64,000 bases of DNA from contig NZ_CP139137.1 in NCBI RefSeq assembly GCF_034047335.1, positions 1,178,001-1,242,000 on the forward strand, read 5' to 3'. The notes beneath the pieces are model-generated. The model was not told where the DNA came from. It saw only the letters and a program-made list of their open reading frames with translations, and searched no databases. The position numbers were made by a program, and so were the translations under genes. This document shows positions 1 to 8,529 of this stretch, piece after piece. The stretch comes from Chryseobacterium sp. JJR-5R (GTDB lineage: Bacteria; Bacteroidota; Bacteroidia; Flavobacteriales; Weeksellaceae). Each line of letters begins with the position of its first letter. Positions within the stretch are counted from its first letter, which is position 1.

Positions 1-501
1 TAAGCTTCCGAGTGCAATATCATCGATCAGGCGGTTCCTTTCATCCACCACATACAGGTAGTTCATGGTTTCCACCCTGCTCCCGACTTTTTTAATCTGC
101 TGAAGGCATCTTTTTATCGTCCATTCTTTACGGATCTGGATATAATAAGGCGTCATCAGACGGGCAATGGAATTGGAATCGTAGCCCAGCAGTTTCAGGG
201 CGATCCTCCTTTCCTGCGGATTCAGGTGGTTGATGGAATATTTGATAAGTTCATCCGGAAAGTCCTCGAACAGGGCAGTCCGGTCATCAGGAGTCATCGC
301 GTTCAGGATTTCAGAGACTTCATCGCTTCCGATACTTCGGATGGTCTCTTCCTGGAAGTCAGGATTTAAATGTGAAAAAACATCAGCTTTGTATTCCTTC
401 GGAACTTTCAGGAAGGCCAGAAGCCTTTCGTCAGCATGTAATTCGCTGAGCGTTTCGGCAATATCGGCAGGATTGAAGGTCAGTTCGTCATTAGGATTCA
501 A
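1..501 (-). CDS. mgtE: Magnesium transporter MgtE, N-terminal part (gene runs off the left edge)
   Basis: This is the cytoplasmic N-terminal half of an MgtE-type Mg2+ channel. The 167 visible codons read through an MgtE_N superhelical domain ([12 protein letters not shown] near the start, then repeats such as [10 protein letters not shown]) into the beginning of the first CBS domain ([28 protein letters not shown]). In MgtE these domains sense intracellular Mg2+ and gate the membrane pore, which lies outside the window. An in-frame TAG sits five codons upstream of a TTG, and no ATG lies between them, so TTG is the only plausible start near the conserved N-terminus. No Shine-Dalgarno sequence is visible. 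The family call is firm; the start is an inference. Confidence 0.88.
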   Translation of the reverse strand, partial: MNPNDELTFNPADIAETLSELHADERLLAFLKVPKEYKADVFSHLNPDFQEETIRSIGSDEVSEILNAMTPDDRTALFEDFPDELIKYSINHLNPQERRIALKLLGYDSNSIARLMTPYYIQIRKEWTIKRCLQQIKKVGSRVETMNYLYVVDERNRLIDDIALGSL

Positions 502-868
502 AACGTAATTTTTTAGCTATGCAAAAATAATTCAAATTTTTAAGATTGACCAGCGAACGGTAAAATTTAAGGATTTATTAAATTTTGCGTGTTAACAGAT
601 AAAAGCACCCGCAATTGCAGATGCCTGAAGAAATTTCTACTGAGATAGTTTGAATGAATTGTTTGTCCGACTAAATTAGTAAAAGAATTTGTATTATTCA
701 CTATACAATGAAATTTAAATCAGTGAATTTAAATGGAATGCATAATATTCAGCCTGTAATACTCTGTAAAAGGGCGGATGATGAATTGAATAGTGATAAA
801 ATTTTCAGTAAGTGTATGATAAAGATGAGGATTTAAATGATATTTAATACCGGCAGAACAGCAGTTGA
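502..868. other. Intergenic region, AT-rich
   Basis: Upstream of mgtE and downstream of the secreted protein gene, which is also on the minus strand. I see no RNA gene or clear terminator. A plus-strand frame of 42 codons starts at 708 and stops at 836, but it has no recognisable features and I do not call it a gene. Confidence 0.5.
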
Positions 869-1420
869 TTAAAATCCCGTTTCTTCCGAGGGTTTTGTTT
901 TACGCAGTTGCTTTAAAATTCCTTTAATGGCCCCATGGGTACCGATCTTCACTGAGTTGGTAGTAGAGCCTAAAAGCCGCATGTTCTTTTTATACGTATC
1001 ATAATCGCTTTCGGTAAGCAGGTTCCCGCCGGCATCAAAAAGCTTCATGCTGACGATGACCTGGTTGGAGAAAACGTATTTTCCGATTCCCACTTTAAAA
1101 TATTTTACCTTTGGAACCACGGCAAAGTCTGCATCATTGTTCATACAATAATCTGAAATGGTTTGTTTGTCAATGCTGTCAAAGGATATCTGGATTTCCG
1201 TTTTCAGCATCCTGTTTTTCCGCTCGCTCAGATTATCGGAAACGGCACTGAAAAAGGCTGTATTGGTAGGCTCCTTGATCTCTTCGATGTCAGGATCCAC
1301 TTCAGGATTGAAATACAGAACTTTCCGGGTTTGGTTATCTGCGCTTTTCTGCGCTTTCACGGAAGAAGCACAGACAAAAAGAAGTGTGGAAAAGGCAGTA
1401 AGGAATATAAATTTTCTCAT
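869..1420 (-). CDS. Secreted protein of unknown function
   Basis: A 183-residue protein with a clear Sec signal peptide (basic MRKF, hydrophobic stretch, cleavage after about VKAQ). The mature part has no domain I recognise. It alternates charged and hydrophobic segments compatible with a small alpha/beta periplasmic or outer-membrane-associated fold, with an internal stretch (DADFAVVPKVKYF) that looks like a core strand. It contains a short Cys-bearing segment (DYCMNNDAD). It stands alone between mgtE and rpsO and is transcribed away from rpsO. Likely exported; function unknown. Confidence 0.7.
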   Translation of the reverse strand: MRKFIFLTAFSTLLFVCASSVKAQKSADNQTRKVLYFNPEVDPDIEEIKEPTNTAFFSAVSDNLSERKNRMLKTEIQISFDSIDKQTISDYCMNNDADFAVVPKVKYFKVGIGKYVFSNQVIVSMKLFDAGGNLLTESDYDTYKKNMRLLGSTTNSVKIGTHGAIKGILKQLRKTKPSEETGF

Positions 1421-1527
1421 CGTTGATTTCTATGCAAAATTACTGCCTTTTAATGGGATACCCTCGTCTTTTTAAGAAATATTTAACATTTTTTATCTAT
1501 CGAATTTGATAAATGAACCTGATAATG

Positions 1528-1558
1528 TTTGCCGGATTAAAAATAAGTCGTATTTTTG
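1528..1558 (+). promoter_or_regulatory. rpsO promoter, full Bacteroidota consensus
   Basis: TTTG at 1528-1531, a 19-base spacer, then TATTTTTG at 1551-1558. This matches the primary-sigma consensus of the phylum (TTTG, about 19 bases, TAnnTTTG). Transcription should begin roughly 7 bases later, which gives a leader of about 30 bases before the rpsO ATG. Confidence 0.85.
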
Positions 1559-1593
1559 CAGCCGTTACATAATAATCATTAAACAATATTGGA

Positions 1594-1863
1594 ATGTACT
1601 TAACAACAGAAAAAAAAGCAGAAATCTTCGCAAAACACGGAAAATCTGCACAGGACACAGGGACAGCTGAAGGACAGGTAGCCCTATTTACTTTCAGAAT
1701 CAACCATTTATCTCAGCATTTGAAAGCTAACCGTCATGATTTCAATACGGAGAGATCTCTGGTAAAACTGGTAGGTAAAAGAAAAAGTTTACTGGATTAT
1801 CTTAAGAAAAAAGATATCACAAGATACAGAGCAATTATTGCTGAACTTGGATTAAGAAAATAA
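1594..1863 (+). CDS. rpsO: 30S ribosomal protein S15
   Basis: An 89-residue S15, the usual length. It carries the family signature around FTFRINHLSQHLKANRHDF and the RKSLLDYLKKKD segment. S15 binds the central domain of 16S rRNA and nucleates platform assembly. The gene has its own consensus promoter and is followed by a terminator, then by pnp, the classic rpsO-pnp order. Here, unlike in Escherichia coli, a terminator and a second promoter lie between the two genes, so co-transcription can only be partial. Confidence 0.98.
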   Translation: MYLTTEKKAEIFAKHGKSAQDTGTAEGQVALFTFRINHLSQHLKANRHDFNTERSLVKLVGKRKSLLDYLKKKDITRYRAIIAELGLRK

Positions 1864-1882
1864 TCTGCAAAGATTTAAAGAT

Positions 1883-1913
1883 AAAAGCAATCTCGTTAGA
1901 GGTTGCTTTTTTT
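1883..1913 (+). terminator. Rho-independent terminator after rpsO
   Basis: A 12-bp stem (1883-1894 with 1899-1910, one G-U pair) with a GTTA-type loop runs directly into a T tract. Confidence 0.88.
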
Positions 1914-2121
1914 ATGCCTGCCCGGAACCGTAGATTATAGGATATGAACATTACAGTTTGCCATGCCCAGCTGTTTATAAACATTTTCCAAACTGTTTTC
2001 CGTACCATCTTAATAAATATTTAACAGGAAATAGCCGCTTAAGTGTAATGAAAATGCAGGCAATACAGCCTTTTCCTGTGGATTTTGACTATCGCAGAGG
2101 CTTTAATCCAAATAATTACAT

Positions 2122-2129
2122 TAAATTTG
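2122..2129 (+). promoter_or_regulatory. pnp promoter -7 element
   Basis: TAAATTTG matches TAnnTTTG, about 68 bases before the pnp ATG. No good TTTG element sits at the expected distance upstream, so only the -7 box is claimed. Confidence 0.55.
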
Positions 2130-2196
2130 CAGACAATAATTCAGACGAAATATAAATATTAAAGCACTCAATACGGAGTGCAACACAAAACAATTT

Positions 2197-4530
2197 ATGA
2201 GTATACCTCAAGCAATTACAGAGCTGATTACTCTTGCAGACGGCAGAGAAATCACAATTGAAACAGGGAAATTAGCCAAGCAGGCGGACGGATCTGTTGT
2301 CGTTAAAATGGGCGGAACCATGCTTTTAGCAACCGTAGTCGCCAATAAAGAAGCCAGTCCCGGCGTAGATTTCTTACCGTTGACGGTAGATTACAGAGAA
2401 AAATTCTATGCAGGCGGTAAAATCCCCGGAAACTTTTTCAGAAGAGAAGCCAGGCCTTCAGATCAGGAGATCCTGACCATGCGTTTGGTAGACCGTGTAT
2501 TAAGACCCTTATTCCCGGATGATTTTCATGCCGAAGTTCAGGTAATGATTTCATTGATTTCTTATGACGGACAGTCGATTCCTGATGACCTGGCAGGCCT
2601 TGCCGCATCTGCAGCCATCGCAATCACGGATATCCCTTTCAACGGGCCGATGTCTGAAGTAAGGGTGGTAAGAATGAACGGTGAGCTTTCCGTTAATCCT
2701 AACTACGCAGACCTTAAGAATTCTGACCTTGATATCATGGTGGGAGCCACTAAGGATTCTATCGTTATGGTAGAAGGGGAAATGAAGGAAATCACAGAAG
2801 CGGAAATGCTGGAAGCGATTCAGTTTGCCCATACCGAGATTAAAAAACAGGTGGAAGCGCAGGAAAGACTTGCTGAAAAAGTAGGAAAATCTTTCCCGAA
2901 AAGAGAATACAGCCACGAAAACCACGATGAAGCCATCCGTGAGAAAGTGTGGAAAGAAACATACGATAAAGTATATGAAGTAGCAAAAACGCCTTCAGGA
3001 AAAGAAGAAAGAGGTGAAAAATTCAAAGCTGTACTGGCTGAATTTTTAGCGCAGTATGTAGATCATCCTGAAGAGCTGGAAAGGGTAACGCCTTTTGCAA
3101 AAGTATATTACCATGACGTAGAGAAAGAAGCAATGCGTCAGATGATCATCAACGATAAGATCCGTCTTGACGGCCGTGATCCTGAAACGATCCGCCCGAT
3201 CTGGAGCGAAATCGATTATTTACCGGGAGCCCACGGTTCTGCCATCTTTACCAGAGGAGAAACGCAGTCTTTAACGGCTGTAACCCTGGGTTCGGTAAAA
3301 GATGCGAACATGGTGGACAGCGTAATGGTGAACTATGACGAAAGATTCTTCCTCCATTATAACTTCCCGCCGTTCTCTACAGGAGAAGCAAGACCTTTGA
3401 GAGGGACTTCAAGAAGGGAAGTAGGACACGGAAACCTGGCACAGAGAGCTTTGGCAAATATGATCCCTGAAGAAAACCCGTACACGATCCGTATCGTTTC
3501 CGATATCCTGGAATCCAACGGTTCTTCTTCCATGGCAACGGTTTGTGCAGGTACATTGGCATTGATGGATGCAGGGGTTCAGATTTCAAAACCGGTTTCG
3601 GGTATTGCAATGGGACTGGTAACTGACGTAAAGACCGGTAAATTCACAGTGCTTTCCGATATCCTGGGAGACGAAGACCACTTAGGGGATATGGACTTTA
3701 AAGTAACCGGGACGGCAGACGGAATTACAGCGTGCCAGATGGATATCAAAATCCAGGGGCTTTCTATGGATATTATGGAGAAAGCGCTTTTACAGGCTAA
3801 AGACGGAAGACTTCATATTTTAGATAAACTTACGGAAACCATTGCTCAGCCTAGGGAAGATGTGAAACCTCACGCTCCTAAAATGGTGATGATGGAAATC
3901 CCTAAAGAATTCATCGGTGCCGTAATCGGGCCTGGAGGAAAAATCATCCAGCAGATGCAGAAGGATACCGATACGGTTATTGCTATTGAAGAGATCGGCG
4001 AGATCGGAAGAATTGAAATTTCCGGTGTCAGCAGAGATAAAATCAATGAAGCGATTGCCAAGATCAACGAAATCACTTTTGTACCGGTAGTAGGTGAAAT
4101 CTACAACGGAAGAGTGGTGAAAGTAATGGATTTCGGGGCTTTCGTAGCAATTGCGAAAGGAACGGAAGGCCTTCTTCATATTTCTGAAATCGAATGGTCA
4201 CGTCTGGATAAAGTTCCTTACAATGAAGGGGATGAAGTGGAAGTGAAGTTCATGGGTTATGACGACCGTAAAAAAATGAAGCTTTCAAGAAAAGTCCTTT
4301 TACCGAGACCTCCGAGACCGGAAGGAAAACCGAGAACAGAAGGGCAGGACAGACCCGGCGGACAGGGAAGACCTGACAGAGACAGAGACAGACCGGCAAG
4401 ACCGGCAAGACCGGAAGGCAGATCTGACAGGCCGCAGGGACAGAGAAGACCGGAAGGCGACAGGCCGGCCGGAGATCAGGACCAGAATCAAAATCATAAT
4501 CAGGATCAGGATCCTTCATCGGAAGCTTAA
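2197..4530 (+). CDS. pnp: Polynucleotide phosphorylase (polyribonucleotide nucleotidyltransferase)
   Basis: PNPase degrades RNA 3'-5' phosphorolytically and can add tails in reverse. The 777-residue protein shows two RNase PH domains ([14 protein letters not shown] near residue 85; [17 protein letters not shown] near 400), a KH domain with its GxxG loop ([12 protein letters not shown] near 577), then an S1 domain ([15 protein letters not shown] near 635). Length exceeds the usual ~700 because of a C-terminal tail of about 65 residues rich in Arg, Pro, Gly, Glu and Asp ([12 protein letters not shown] repeats) ending in an Asn/Gln/Asp-rich stretch. The tail is probably disordered and may bind RNA or a partner. 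It follows rpsO and has its own promoter box and terminator. Confidence 0.98.
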   Translation: MSIPQAITELITLADGREITIETGKLAKQADGSVVVKMGGTMLLATVVANKEASPGVDFLPLTVDYREKFYAGGKIPGNFFRREARPSDQEILTMRLVDRVLRPLFPDDFHAEVQVMISLISYDGQSIPDDLAGLAASAAIAITDIPFNGPMSEVRVVRMNGELSVNPNYADLKNSDLDIMVGATKDSIVMVEGEMKEITEAEMLEAIQFAHTEIKKQVEAQERLAEKVGKSFPKREYSHENHDEAIREKVWKETYDKVYEVAKTPSGKEERGEKFKAVLAEFLAQYVDHPEELERVTPFAKVYYHDVEKEAMRQMIINDKIRLDGRDPETIRPIWSEIDYLPGAHGSAIFTRGETQSLTAVTLGSVKDANMVDSVMVNYDERFFLHYNFPPFSTGEARPLRGTSRREVGHGNLAQRALANMIPEENPYTIRIVSDILESNGSSSMATVCAGTLALMDAGVQISKPVSGIAMGLVTDVKTGKFTVLSDILGDEDHLGDMDFKVTGTADGITACQMDIKIQGLSMDIMEKALLQAKDGRLHILDKLTETIAQPREDVKPHAPKMVMMEIPKEFIGAVIGPGGKIIQQMQKDTDTVIAIEEIGEIGRIEISGVSRDKINEAIAKINEITFVPVVGEIYNGRVVKVMDFGAFVAIAKGTEGLLHISEIEWSRLDKVPYNEGDEVEVKFMGYDDRKKMKLSRKVLLPRPPRPEGKPRTEGQDRPGGQGRPDRDRDRPARPARPEGRSDRPQGQRRPEGDRPAGDQDQNQNHNQDQDPSSEA

Positions 4531-4560
4531 GTTTCATCTTAACTTATACAGATAAATAAT

Positions 4561-4590
4561 AACCACCGGATATTGATTCCGGTGGTTTTT
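4561..4590 (+). terminator. Rho-independent terminator after pnp
   Basis: A perfect 10-bp stem, AACCACCGGA with TCCGGTGGTT (4561-4570 / 4578-4587), followed by a T run. Confidence 0.93.
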
Positions 4591-4888
4591 TTATGTTCAG
4601 ATCTTTACTGATGCTTTCAGTCTTTATTACAAGTAAAGCTGTATAGGACTGCAGATTCATATGATGCAGGAATTAGCATAATTTCGGAAAGGAGCCTGTT
4701 AAAAATTTTCAAATAGATTTAAAATAGCCTTATGTGTATTAACCTTAAGGACTCAACGATAGTACATTCAAACAATTTTTAAAGTTTTTTGAACTAAAAT
4801 TCAACGGAGCTACGCTTTAACAGGATTTGTGTAAAATCTTCTCAATTGATAAAATAAATTGAATTCCAGCAGTTTGAACGTATCATCA
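4591..4888. other. Intergenic region between pnp and the cold-shock gene promoter
   Basis: Nearly 300 AT-rich bases without a convincing reading frame or RNA gene. The cold-shock-gene promoter begins immediately to the right. Confidence 0.5.
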
Positions 4889-4920
4889 TTTGCATGTAAG
4901 TTTATTTTTACGTATCTTTG
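4889..4920 (+). promoter_or_regulatory. Promoter of the cold-shock-domain gene
   Basis: TTTG at 4889-4892, a 20-base spacer, then TATCTTTG at 4913-4920: a full match to the Bacteroidota promoter pattern. It lies almost 250 bases before the ATG, which implies a long 5' leader. Confidence 0.8.
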
Positions 4921-4926
4921 TTTACT

Positions 4927-5168
4927 TATTAAAAGAAATCTCTGTCTTTACTTCTGTGATCGTTTATCGATTTTATTTATTCCGGGTTAATTTTTAGTTG
5001 CCTTATCTATCTTAATCACAAGGCAATCACATTAATAAAAGCACTCAGAAAACCTTTAATAACATACAATTTCAGGAACCTTTATGATACTGCCGGAAGG
5101 CACATATAATATGAGTTTACCATGAACCTGTAGAACAACATAAACAGCAATTAATAATAAAAATATAT
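4927..5168 (+). promoter_or_regulatory. Long 5' leader of the cold-shock-domain gene (candidate RNA thermosensor)
   Basis: About 240 bases lie between the predicted transcription start and the ATG. Two small hairpins are visible: TTGCCTT (4998-5004) with AAGGCAA (5020-5026), and TGCC-GGAA-GGCA (5091-5102), which has a GNRA tetraloop. A 13-codon upstream reading frame starts at about 5084. Long structured leaders are known for cspA-type genes in proteobacteria, where they act as thermosensors. Extending that role to this leader is inference. Confidence 0.45.
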
Positions 5169-5603
5169 ATGGCGGATTCTTTCTCTAAAAAAGAAAATTT
5201 CAAGAAAAAAGTTCAAAAAGCAAAAGAGAAAGCTCAGAAGCGTGAAGAACGCAAGACGAGCAACAACAAAGGAAAAGGTCTTGATGACATGTTAATGTAC
5301 GTAGATGCAAACGGTCAGCTTACCTCAACACCTCCTGATCACGTAGATAAGATTGAAATCGATCTTGACAACATCCAGTTGGGAGCTGCTCCGATTGAAG
5401 CAGAAGAAATCAGAAAAACAGGGATTGTTACCTTCTTCAGTGAAAAAGGATATGGTTTCATTACCGAAGACAAATCAAAAGAAAATGTTTTCTTCCACAG
5501 CAACAACTGTACGGAGCTTGTGAAGAAAGGGAACAAGGTATCATTTGAAAAAGAAAGATCACCGAAAGGATTTTCTGCGGTTGATATCAAACTGGTTAAA
5601 TAA
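5169..5603 (+). CDS. Cold-shock-domain protein with basic N-terminal extension
   Basis: A 144-residue protein. The last ~65 residues form a cold-shock (OB-fold) domain with both RNA-binding motifs: RNP1 (KGYGFI) and RNP2 (VFFH). Such domains bind single-stranded RNA or DNA and remodel structure, typically as RNA chaperones. Residues 1-40 are Lys/Arg/Glu-rich (FKKKVQKAKEKAQKREERK) and probably helical or disordered. A middle segment of about 35 residues links them. Bacterial CspA proteins are usually ~70 residues, so the extension is notable, though similar forms occur in Flavobacteria. It is monocistronic with its own promoter, long leader and terminator. Confidence 0.9.
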   Translation: MADSFSKKENFKKKVQKAKEKAQKREERKTSNNKGKGLDDMLMYVDANGQLTSTPPDHVDKIEIDLDNIQLGAAPIEAEEIRKTGIVTFFSEKGYGFITEDKSKENVFFHSNNCTELVKKGNKVSFEKERSPKGFSAVDIKLVK

Positions 5604-5636
5604 TTTTATACCATCCATTTTAACAAACATATACAT

Positions 5637-5661
5637 AAAGCTCCCAAACCGGAGCTTTATT
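5637..5661 (+). terminator. Terminator after the cold-shock-domain gene
   Basis: An 8-bp perfect stem, AAAGCTCC with GGAGCTTT, and a 6-base loop, followed by a T-rich stretch. It separates this gene from the convergent RNA-repair operon and may serve both strands. Confidence 0.75.
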
Positions 5662-5666
5662 TGTTT

Positions 5667-6752
5667 TTATCCATATCCATACAGTTCTTCCCGGATCTCG
5701 ATTAAGCGGTGGGTCGTCTTCCAGGGGTCCGGCATTTCCGGCAGCGTGGAAACCGAATGGTAATGTTCAATCGACCGGATGAGGCCTTCAGCCTTTTGCA
5801 TCACCTGTTCATACGGCCAGTTCCCGGCTTTGATATCCAGCAGTTCATCCCGGTTGTCCACACGGATATTCAGTGCGTTGGTTTTAAAAATCTGCTCGCA
5901 CGACTGCAGCAGCCGGATCGTATGCATCATGTTCTTGCTGTCATAATTCTGCCCGTGCCGGCTGTTGACATTGTACCGGTCTTCATTGCGCTCTGAAACA
6001 CATTTCCAATACGCTTTGTAATCTTTGCAGTAAGCAGAGTAGGCGTCCAGGTTGCAGAACAGGTACGCCACCGGCTTTTCTTCTTTCGGGACCGATGACA
6101 CGGAAACCTGGTTAGCTTCTTCATCCTGCATGATCCCTTTATAATGCAGGTCCCCGGAATGGTCATAAAAAAGCGCATACATTCCCTTGGTATGATCAAT
6201 GCTTACCAGCCCGCACTGTTCCTGGGAGAGTCCTTTCTGAGTTTCGGAGGAACGGAAGTCGTGCAGCCACTTTTGTAACGGAACCGAACCCTGGCCCTCC
6301 AGGACATAACAGAAATCCAGAACGGACTTCCTTTCCTTCTCTACCGGGTTCAGGATTTTTTTATTGAGCCCTTTGGCTTTTTTGATCTGCGAAACGGCAT
6401 AACCGGCAAACGTATCCTTGCAGAGTTTCGACAGAAAATCTTCCGGTTTCAGCAGATCCATCAACGGATGTTGATGCTGAATACAGTCTTCCGGGCTGGC
6501 CAGGACTTCCAGGATATTCGGATTGTTTTTCTGCAGCAGTTCTACAAACCTCCCAATCTCATAATACGTAATGTCATTTGTCTCATTGGAAACCTGCGGC
6601 ACATAATTCAGCCCGAAGAACTCTTCTTTTGACAGATAGTACACGCCCCGGATATCCGTATCTGATTTTTCCGTGGCGAGCCCGAAAGCGCGGCTGCCGG
6701 AGATGGATTCGAGGAGGATGAGGTTGTTGTTTTTTAGGGTTTGGATGGTCAT
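5667..6752 (-). CDS. RlaP-type predicted nucleotidyltransferase (long form)
   Basis: A 361-residue protein of the DNA-polymerase-beta nucleotidyltransferase superfamily, RlaP / COG3541 type. The hallmark is GSRAFGLATEKSDTDIRGVY at residues 19-38: the GSxxxG helix-strand motif plus the metal-binding D-x-D. RlaP proteins are predicted to add nucleotides to RNA ends and are named for association with RNA ligases. The C-terminal half is alpha-helical with a Tyr/Trp-rich patch (AYSAYCKDYKAYWKCV) and a conserved-looking YDSKNMMHTIRLL. It is the last gene of the operon, and its ATG overlaps the stop of the preceding gene by 4 bases, implying translational coupling. A shorter RlaP relative heads the same operon. 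Confidence 0.88.
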   Translation of the reverse strand: MTIQTLKNNNLILLESISGSRAFGLATEKSDTDIRGVYYLSKEEFFGLNYVPQVSNETNDITYYEIGRFVELLQKNNPNILEVLASPEDCIQHQHPLMDLLKPEDFLSKLCKDTFAGYAVSQIKKAKGLNKKILNPVEKERKSVLDFCYVLEGQGSVPLQKWLHDFRSSETQKGLSQEQCGLVSIDHTKGMYALFYDHSGDLHYKGIMQDEEANQVSVSSVPKEEKPVAYLFCNLDAYSAYCKDYKAYWKCVSERNEDRYNVNSRHGQNYDSKNMMHTIRLLQSCEQIFKTNALNIRVDNRDELLDIKAGNWPYEQVMQKAEGLIRSIEHYHSVSTLPEMPDPWKTTHRLIEIREELYGYG

Positions 6753-7153
6753 AAATTTTCCTTTTCTTTAATGATAATTTCTCCTTCTGCAATTGGTTTA
6801 TTGATGCTTGTAAAAACAGGATTGTTACCCTCTTTCCAAGTTTTATTTATATATATCAATGAAAAATATTTATATTTTTCTCTATTTTTTGCATTGAAAC
6901 TGATGTGAAGAGTATCCTTTTCTTTAGGAGCATATTCAAAATCAAAAACATTTTCTGCAGTTAATTTTGCGATTATATTTTCTATAGAAATTCCATTATT
7001 GAAATTTTCTGTAGGAATCATGATTTTGCCTCGCCTGTTTGATTCTTTAGGGCCAAAATATCTCCTTAAAGTCCAAATGTAAATGTTTTTTATTTCATAA
7101 ATATCTGCTTCGGCACAAGTGCAGAATTGTAATTCAGTATTTGGTATACACAT
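6749..7153 (-). CDS. Hypothetical protein coupled to RlaP
   Basis: A 134-residue protein with no domain I recognise. It has a Cys pair near the N-terminus (FCTCAEAD), a YIWTLRRYFGPK segment, and a beta-rich C-terminal half. No signal peptide or membrane helix is evident. It overlaps the following RlaP gene by 4 bases. Its base composition is more AT-rich than neighbouring repair genes, suggesting a later insertion into the operon. An immunity-like or accessory role is possible, but nothing in the sequence establishes it. Confidence 0.6.
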   Translation of the reverse strand: MCIPNTELQFCTCAEADIYEIKNIYIWTLRRYFGPKESNRRGKIMIPTENFNNGISIENIIAKLTAENVFDFEYAPKEKDTLHISFNAKNREKYKYFSLIYINKTWKEGNNPVFTSINKPIAEGEIIIKEKENL

Positions 7154-7164
7154 AATAGTTTAAT

Positions 7165-7377
7165 CTAAAAAATGAGATGAAAATCTATTTCCTGGATGTA
7201 TCCGATAATCGGTGAAACATTATCATCATTCATTGTTACTTCATATTCATTACAGCTAATTCCTTTCAGTATTAAGAAAATATCCTTAAGTTGAGATTCA
7301 TAATTTAATTTTTTGAAAATCCAGTTTAGAAAATTAATAAAATTTCTGTTGATTTTAGTAATATAAAAACCTGTACT
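7165..7377 (-). pseudogene. Orphan open frame, likely gene remnant
   Basis: An open frame of 70 codons lies between thg1 and the hypothetical gene and overlaps the end of thg1. It reads like real protein (FINFLNWIFKKLNYE, then a stop after DFHLIF). The frame contains no ATG, GTG or TTG until two-thirds of the way in, so it cannot be expressed as an independent full-length product. It is probably the C-terminal remnant of a lost small gene. It could alternatively be reached by frameshifting from thg1. Low certainty. Confidence 0.35.
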
Positions 7378-8101
7378 TCAAAAACCTTCTATAATCTTCC
7401 CTCATCATCAGTTCTTTTTCCACAAACAACTCATTCCTCAGACAGTCAACTTTCTCTTGGGTTACCGGATTAAAGCCTGTTTTAATTACTTCTTTAGGAT
7501 AGATGCCAATGCCGCGTTTCTGCCATGACGGGAGCGTGTTGTAATTGATTCCGTATTGAAAAAGCAGTTCGTTTTTACCGGCGTGTGATAGTTTTTCAAT
7601 CCTTTCCGCCGCTTGTGCTGCATTAAATCCGTTATTCCTTAAAGTCCAGTAACAGTATGCGGAAAGGGAATTCCGGTGAGCATCTTCCTGCCGCCAGCAG
7701 AAATAATCCAGCAGCATTTCCTGATTCGGGAAAGCAAGGGTCCGGCAGTCGAAAACGCAGACTTCCTGAAATTGCAGGCTGAAGAAAGCACTGGCTTCCC
7801 CCGCCAGAACGGAATTGAATTTCCTCACTTCGTCATCTTTATGAATCAGCAGAGAAATTTCATCACTTTGGGTATAGCCGTACAGCGCGTTAAACCCGAT
7901 GTTAAAAAGGTGTTTTGTTGTTGCAGTCATCACCTCGCTGAACTTTTCGTCAAAAGGTTTTTCCAGTGAAAGTTTTTCCTTGGTCAGTTTCGTAAAGCCT
8001 TTTCCGTCCAGTCTTACGACGATAAAGTTTTCCGGAAGGATGTACTGTTCTGCAAGGCTTTCGTTTTTCCGCATTAAAGTTTCAATGTGTTCAAATTTCA
8101 T
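7355..8101 (-). CDS. Thg1-like tRNA guanylyltransferase / 3'-5' RNA polymerase
   Basis: A 248-residue Thg1-family protein. These enzymes add nucleotides to RNA 5' ends in the reverse (3'-5') direction; the bacterial Thg1-like proteins are implicated in repairing 5'-truncated tRNAs. The catalytic palm motifs are visible: VRLDGKGFTKLT near residue 30 and YGYTQSDEISLL near residue 75, which carry the metal-binding Asp and Asp-Glu residues. A WxxxHRNSLSAY-type segment follows. I choose the ATG inside the tail of the kinase gene (11-base overlap) over an upstream in-frame TTG. The order kinase-then-Thg1 makes biochemical sense, because a 5'-phosphate is a prerequisite for adenylylation and 3'-5' extension. 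Confidence 0.9.
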   Translation of the reverse strand: MKFEHIETLMRKNESLAEQYILPENFIVVRLDGKGFTKLTKEKLSLEKPFDEKFSEVMTATTKHLFNIGFNALYGYTQSDEISLLIHKDDEVRKFNSVLAGEASAFFSLQFQEVCVFDCRTLAFPNQEMLLDYFCWRQEDAHRNSLSAYCYWTLRNNGFNAAQAAERIEKLSHAGKNELLFQYGINYNTLPSWQKRGIGIYPKEVIKTGFNPVTQEKVDCLRNELFVEKELMMREDYRRFLKYRFLYY

Positions 8102-8525
8102 AGCTGCTGATTTCAAATGTATTATTTACGGTTTTCACACTGAATATTTTGTCAAACCCTTCCGTGAACAAAGGTTTTTCCAATGCTTTGTATTTTGCTT
8201 TGATTCCGATTTCATTGATGGGGTCTGTTCTGTTTTTATTCCTTTCGAGACAATCCTGAACATTGCTTTCAAAATAATAACCGGTGATTTCATATCGGTT
8301 CCGCTGAGCAAGATGTATGTATTTTCTTCTGCTTTCTGCCGTTACGTTGGTATTGTCGATTACCATTTTAGATTGGGTTTCAAAACCGTACTGCAGCAGT
8401 TTTCCTTCCTTATTCCGTGTATTCAGCAGATCCATGCTGATCCTGATGTGCGAATTGAAAAAAAGCTCCTTGTAAAAGGAACTTTTTCCGCTGGCGGGAA
8501 TCCCGGCGAAGATGATCATTTCCAT
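8091..8525 (-). CDS. Polynucleotide kinase-like P-loop kinase
   Basis: A 144-residue P-loop NTPase of the T4 Pnk / AAA_33 type. Walker A is GIPASGKSSFY (residues 8-18). The DNTNVTAESRRKYI segment (~57-70) is the signature of 5'-OH polynucleotide kinases, and a lid arginine region (LERNKNR) follows. The predicted reaction is transfer of ATP gamma-phosphate to a 5'-OH RNA end. No phosphatase or ligase domain is attached. It sits 4 bases after the ATP-grasp gene and overlaps thg1. A related sugar or nucleoside kinase activity cannot be excluded by sequence alone, but the context strongly favours RNA. Confidence 0.87.
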   Translation of the reverse strand: MEMIIFAGIPASGKSSFYKELFFNSHIRISMDLLNTRNKEGKLLQYGFETQSKMVIDNTNVTAESRRKYIHLAQRNRYEITGYYFESNVQDCLERNKNRTDPINEIGIKAKYKALEKPLFTEGFDKIFSVKTVNNTFEISSYEI

Positions 8526-8529
8526 ACAT

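Noticed and set aside
708..836. Plus-strand frame of 42 codons upstream of mgtE
   Set aside because: No recognisable protein features, no clear promoter, and composition typical of AT-rich intergenic DNA.
1958..2155. Plus-strand 65-codon frame between rpsO and pnp
   Set aside because: It overlaps the pnp promoter box and has no family resemblance.
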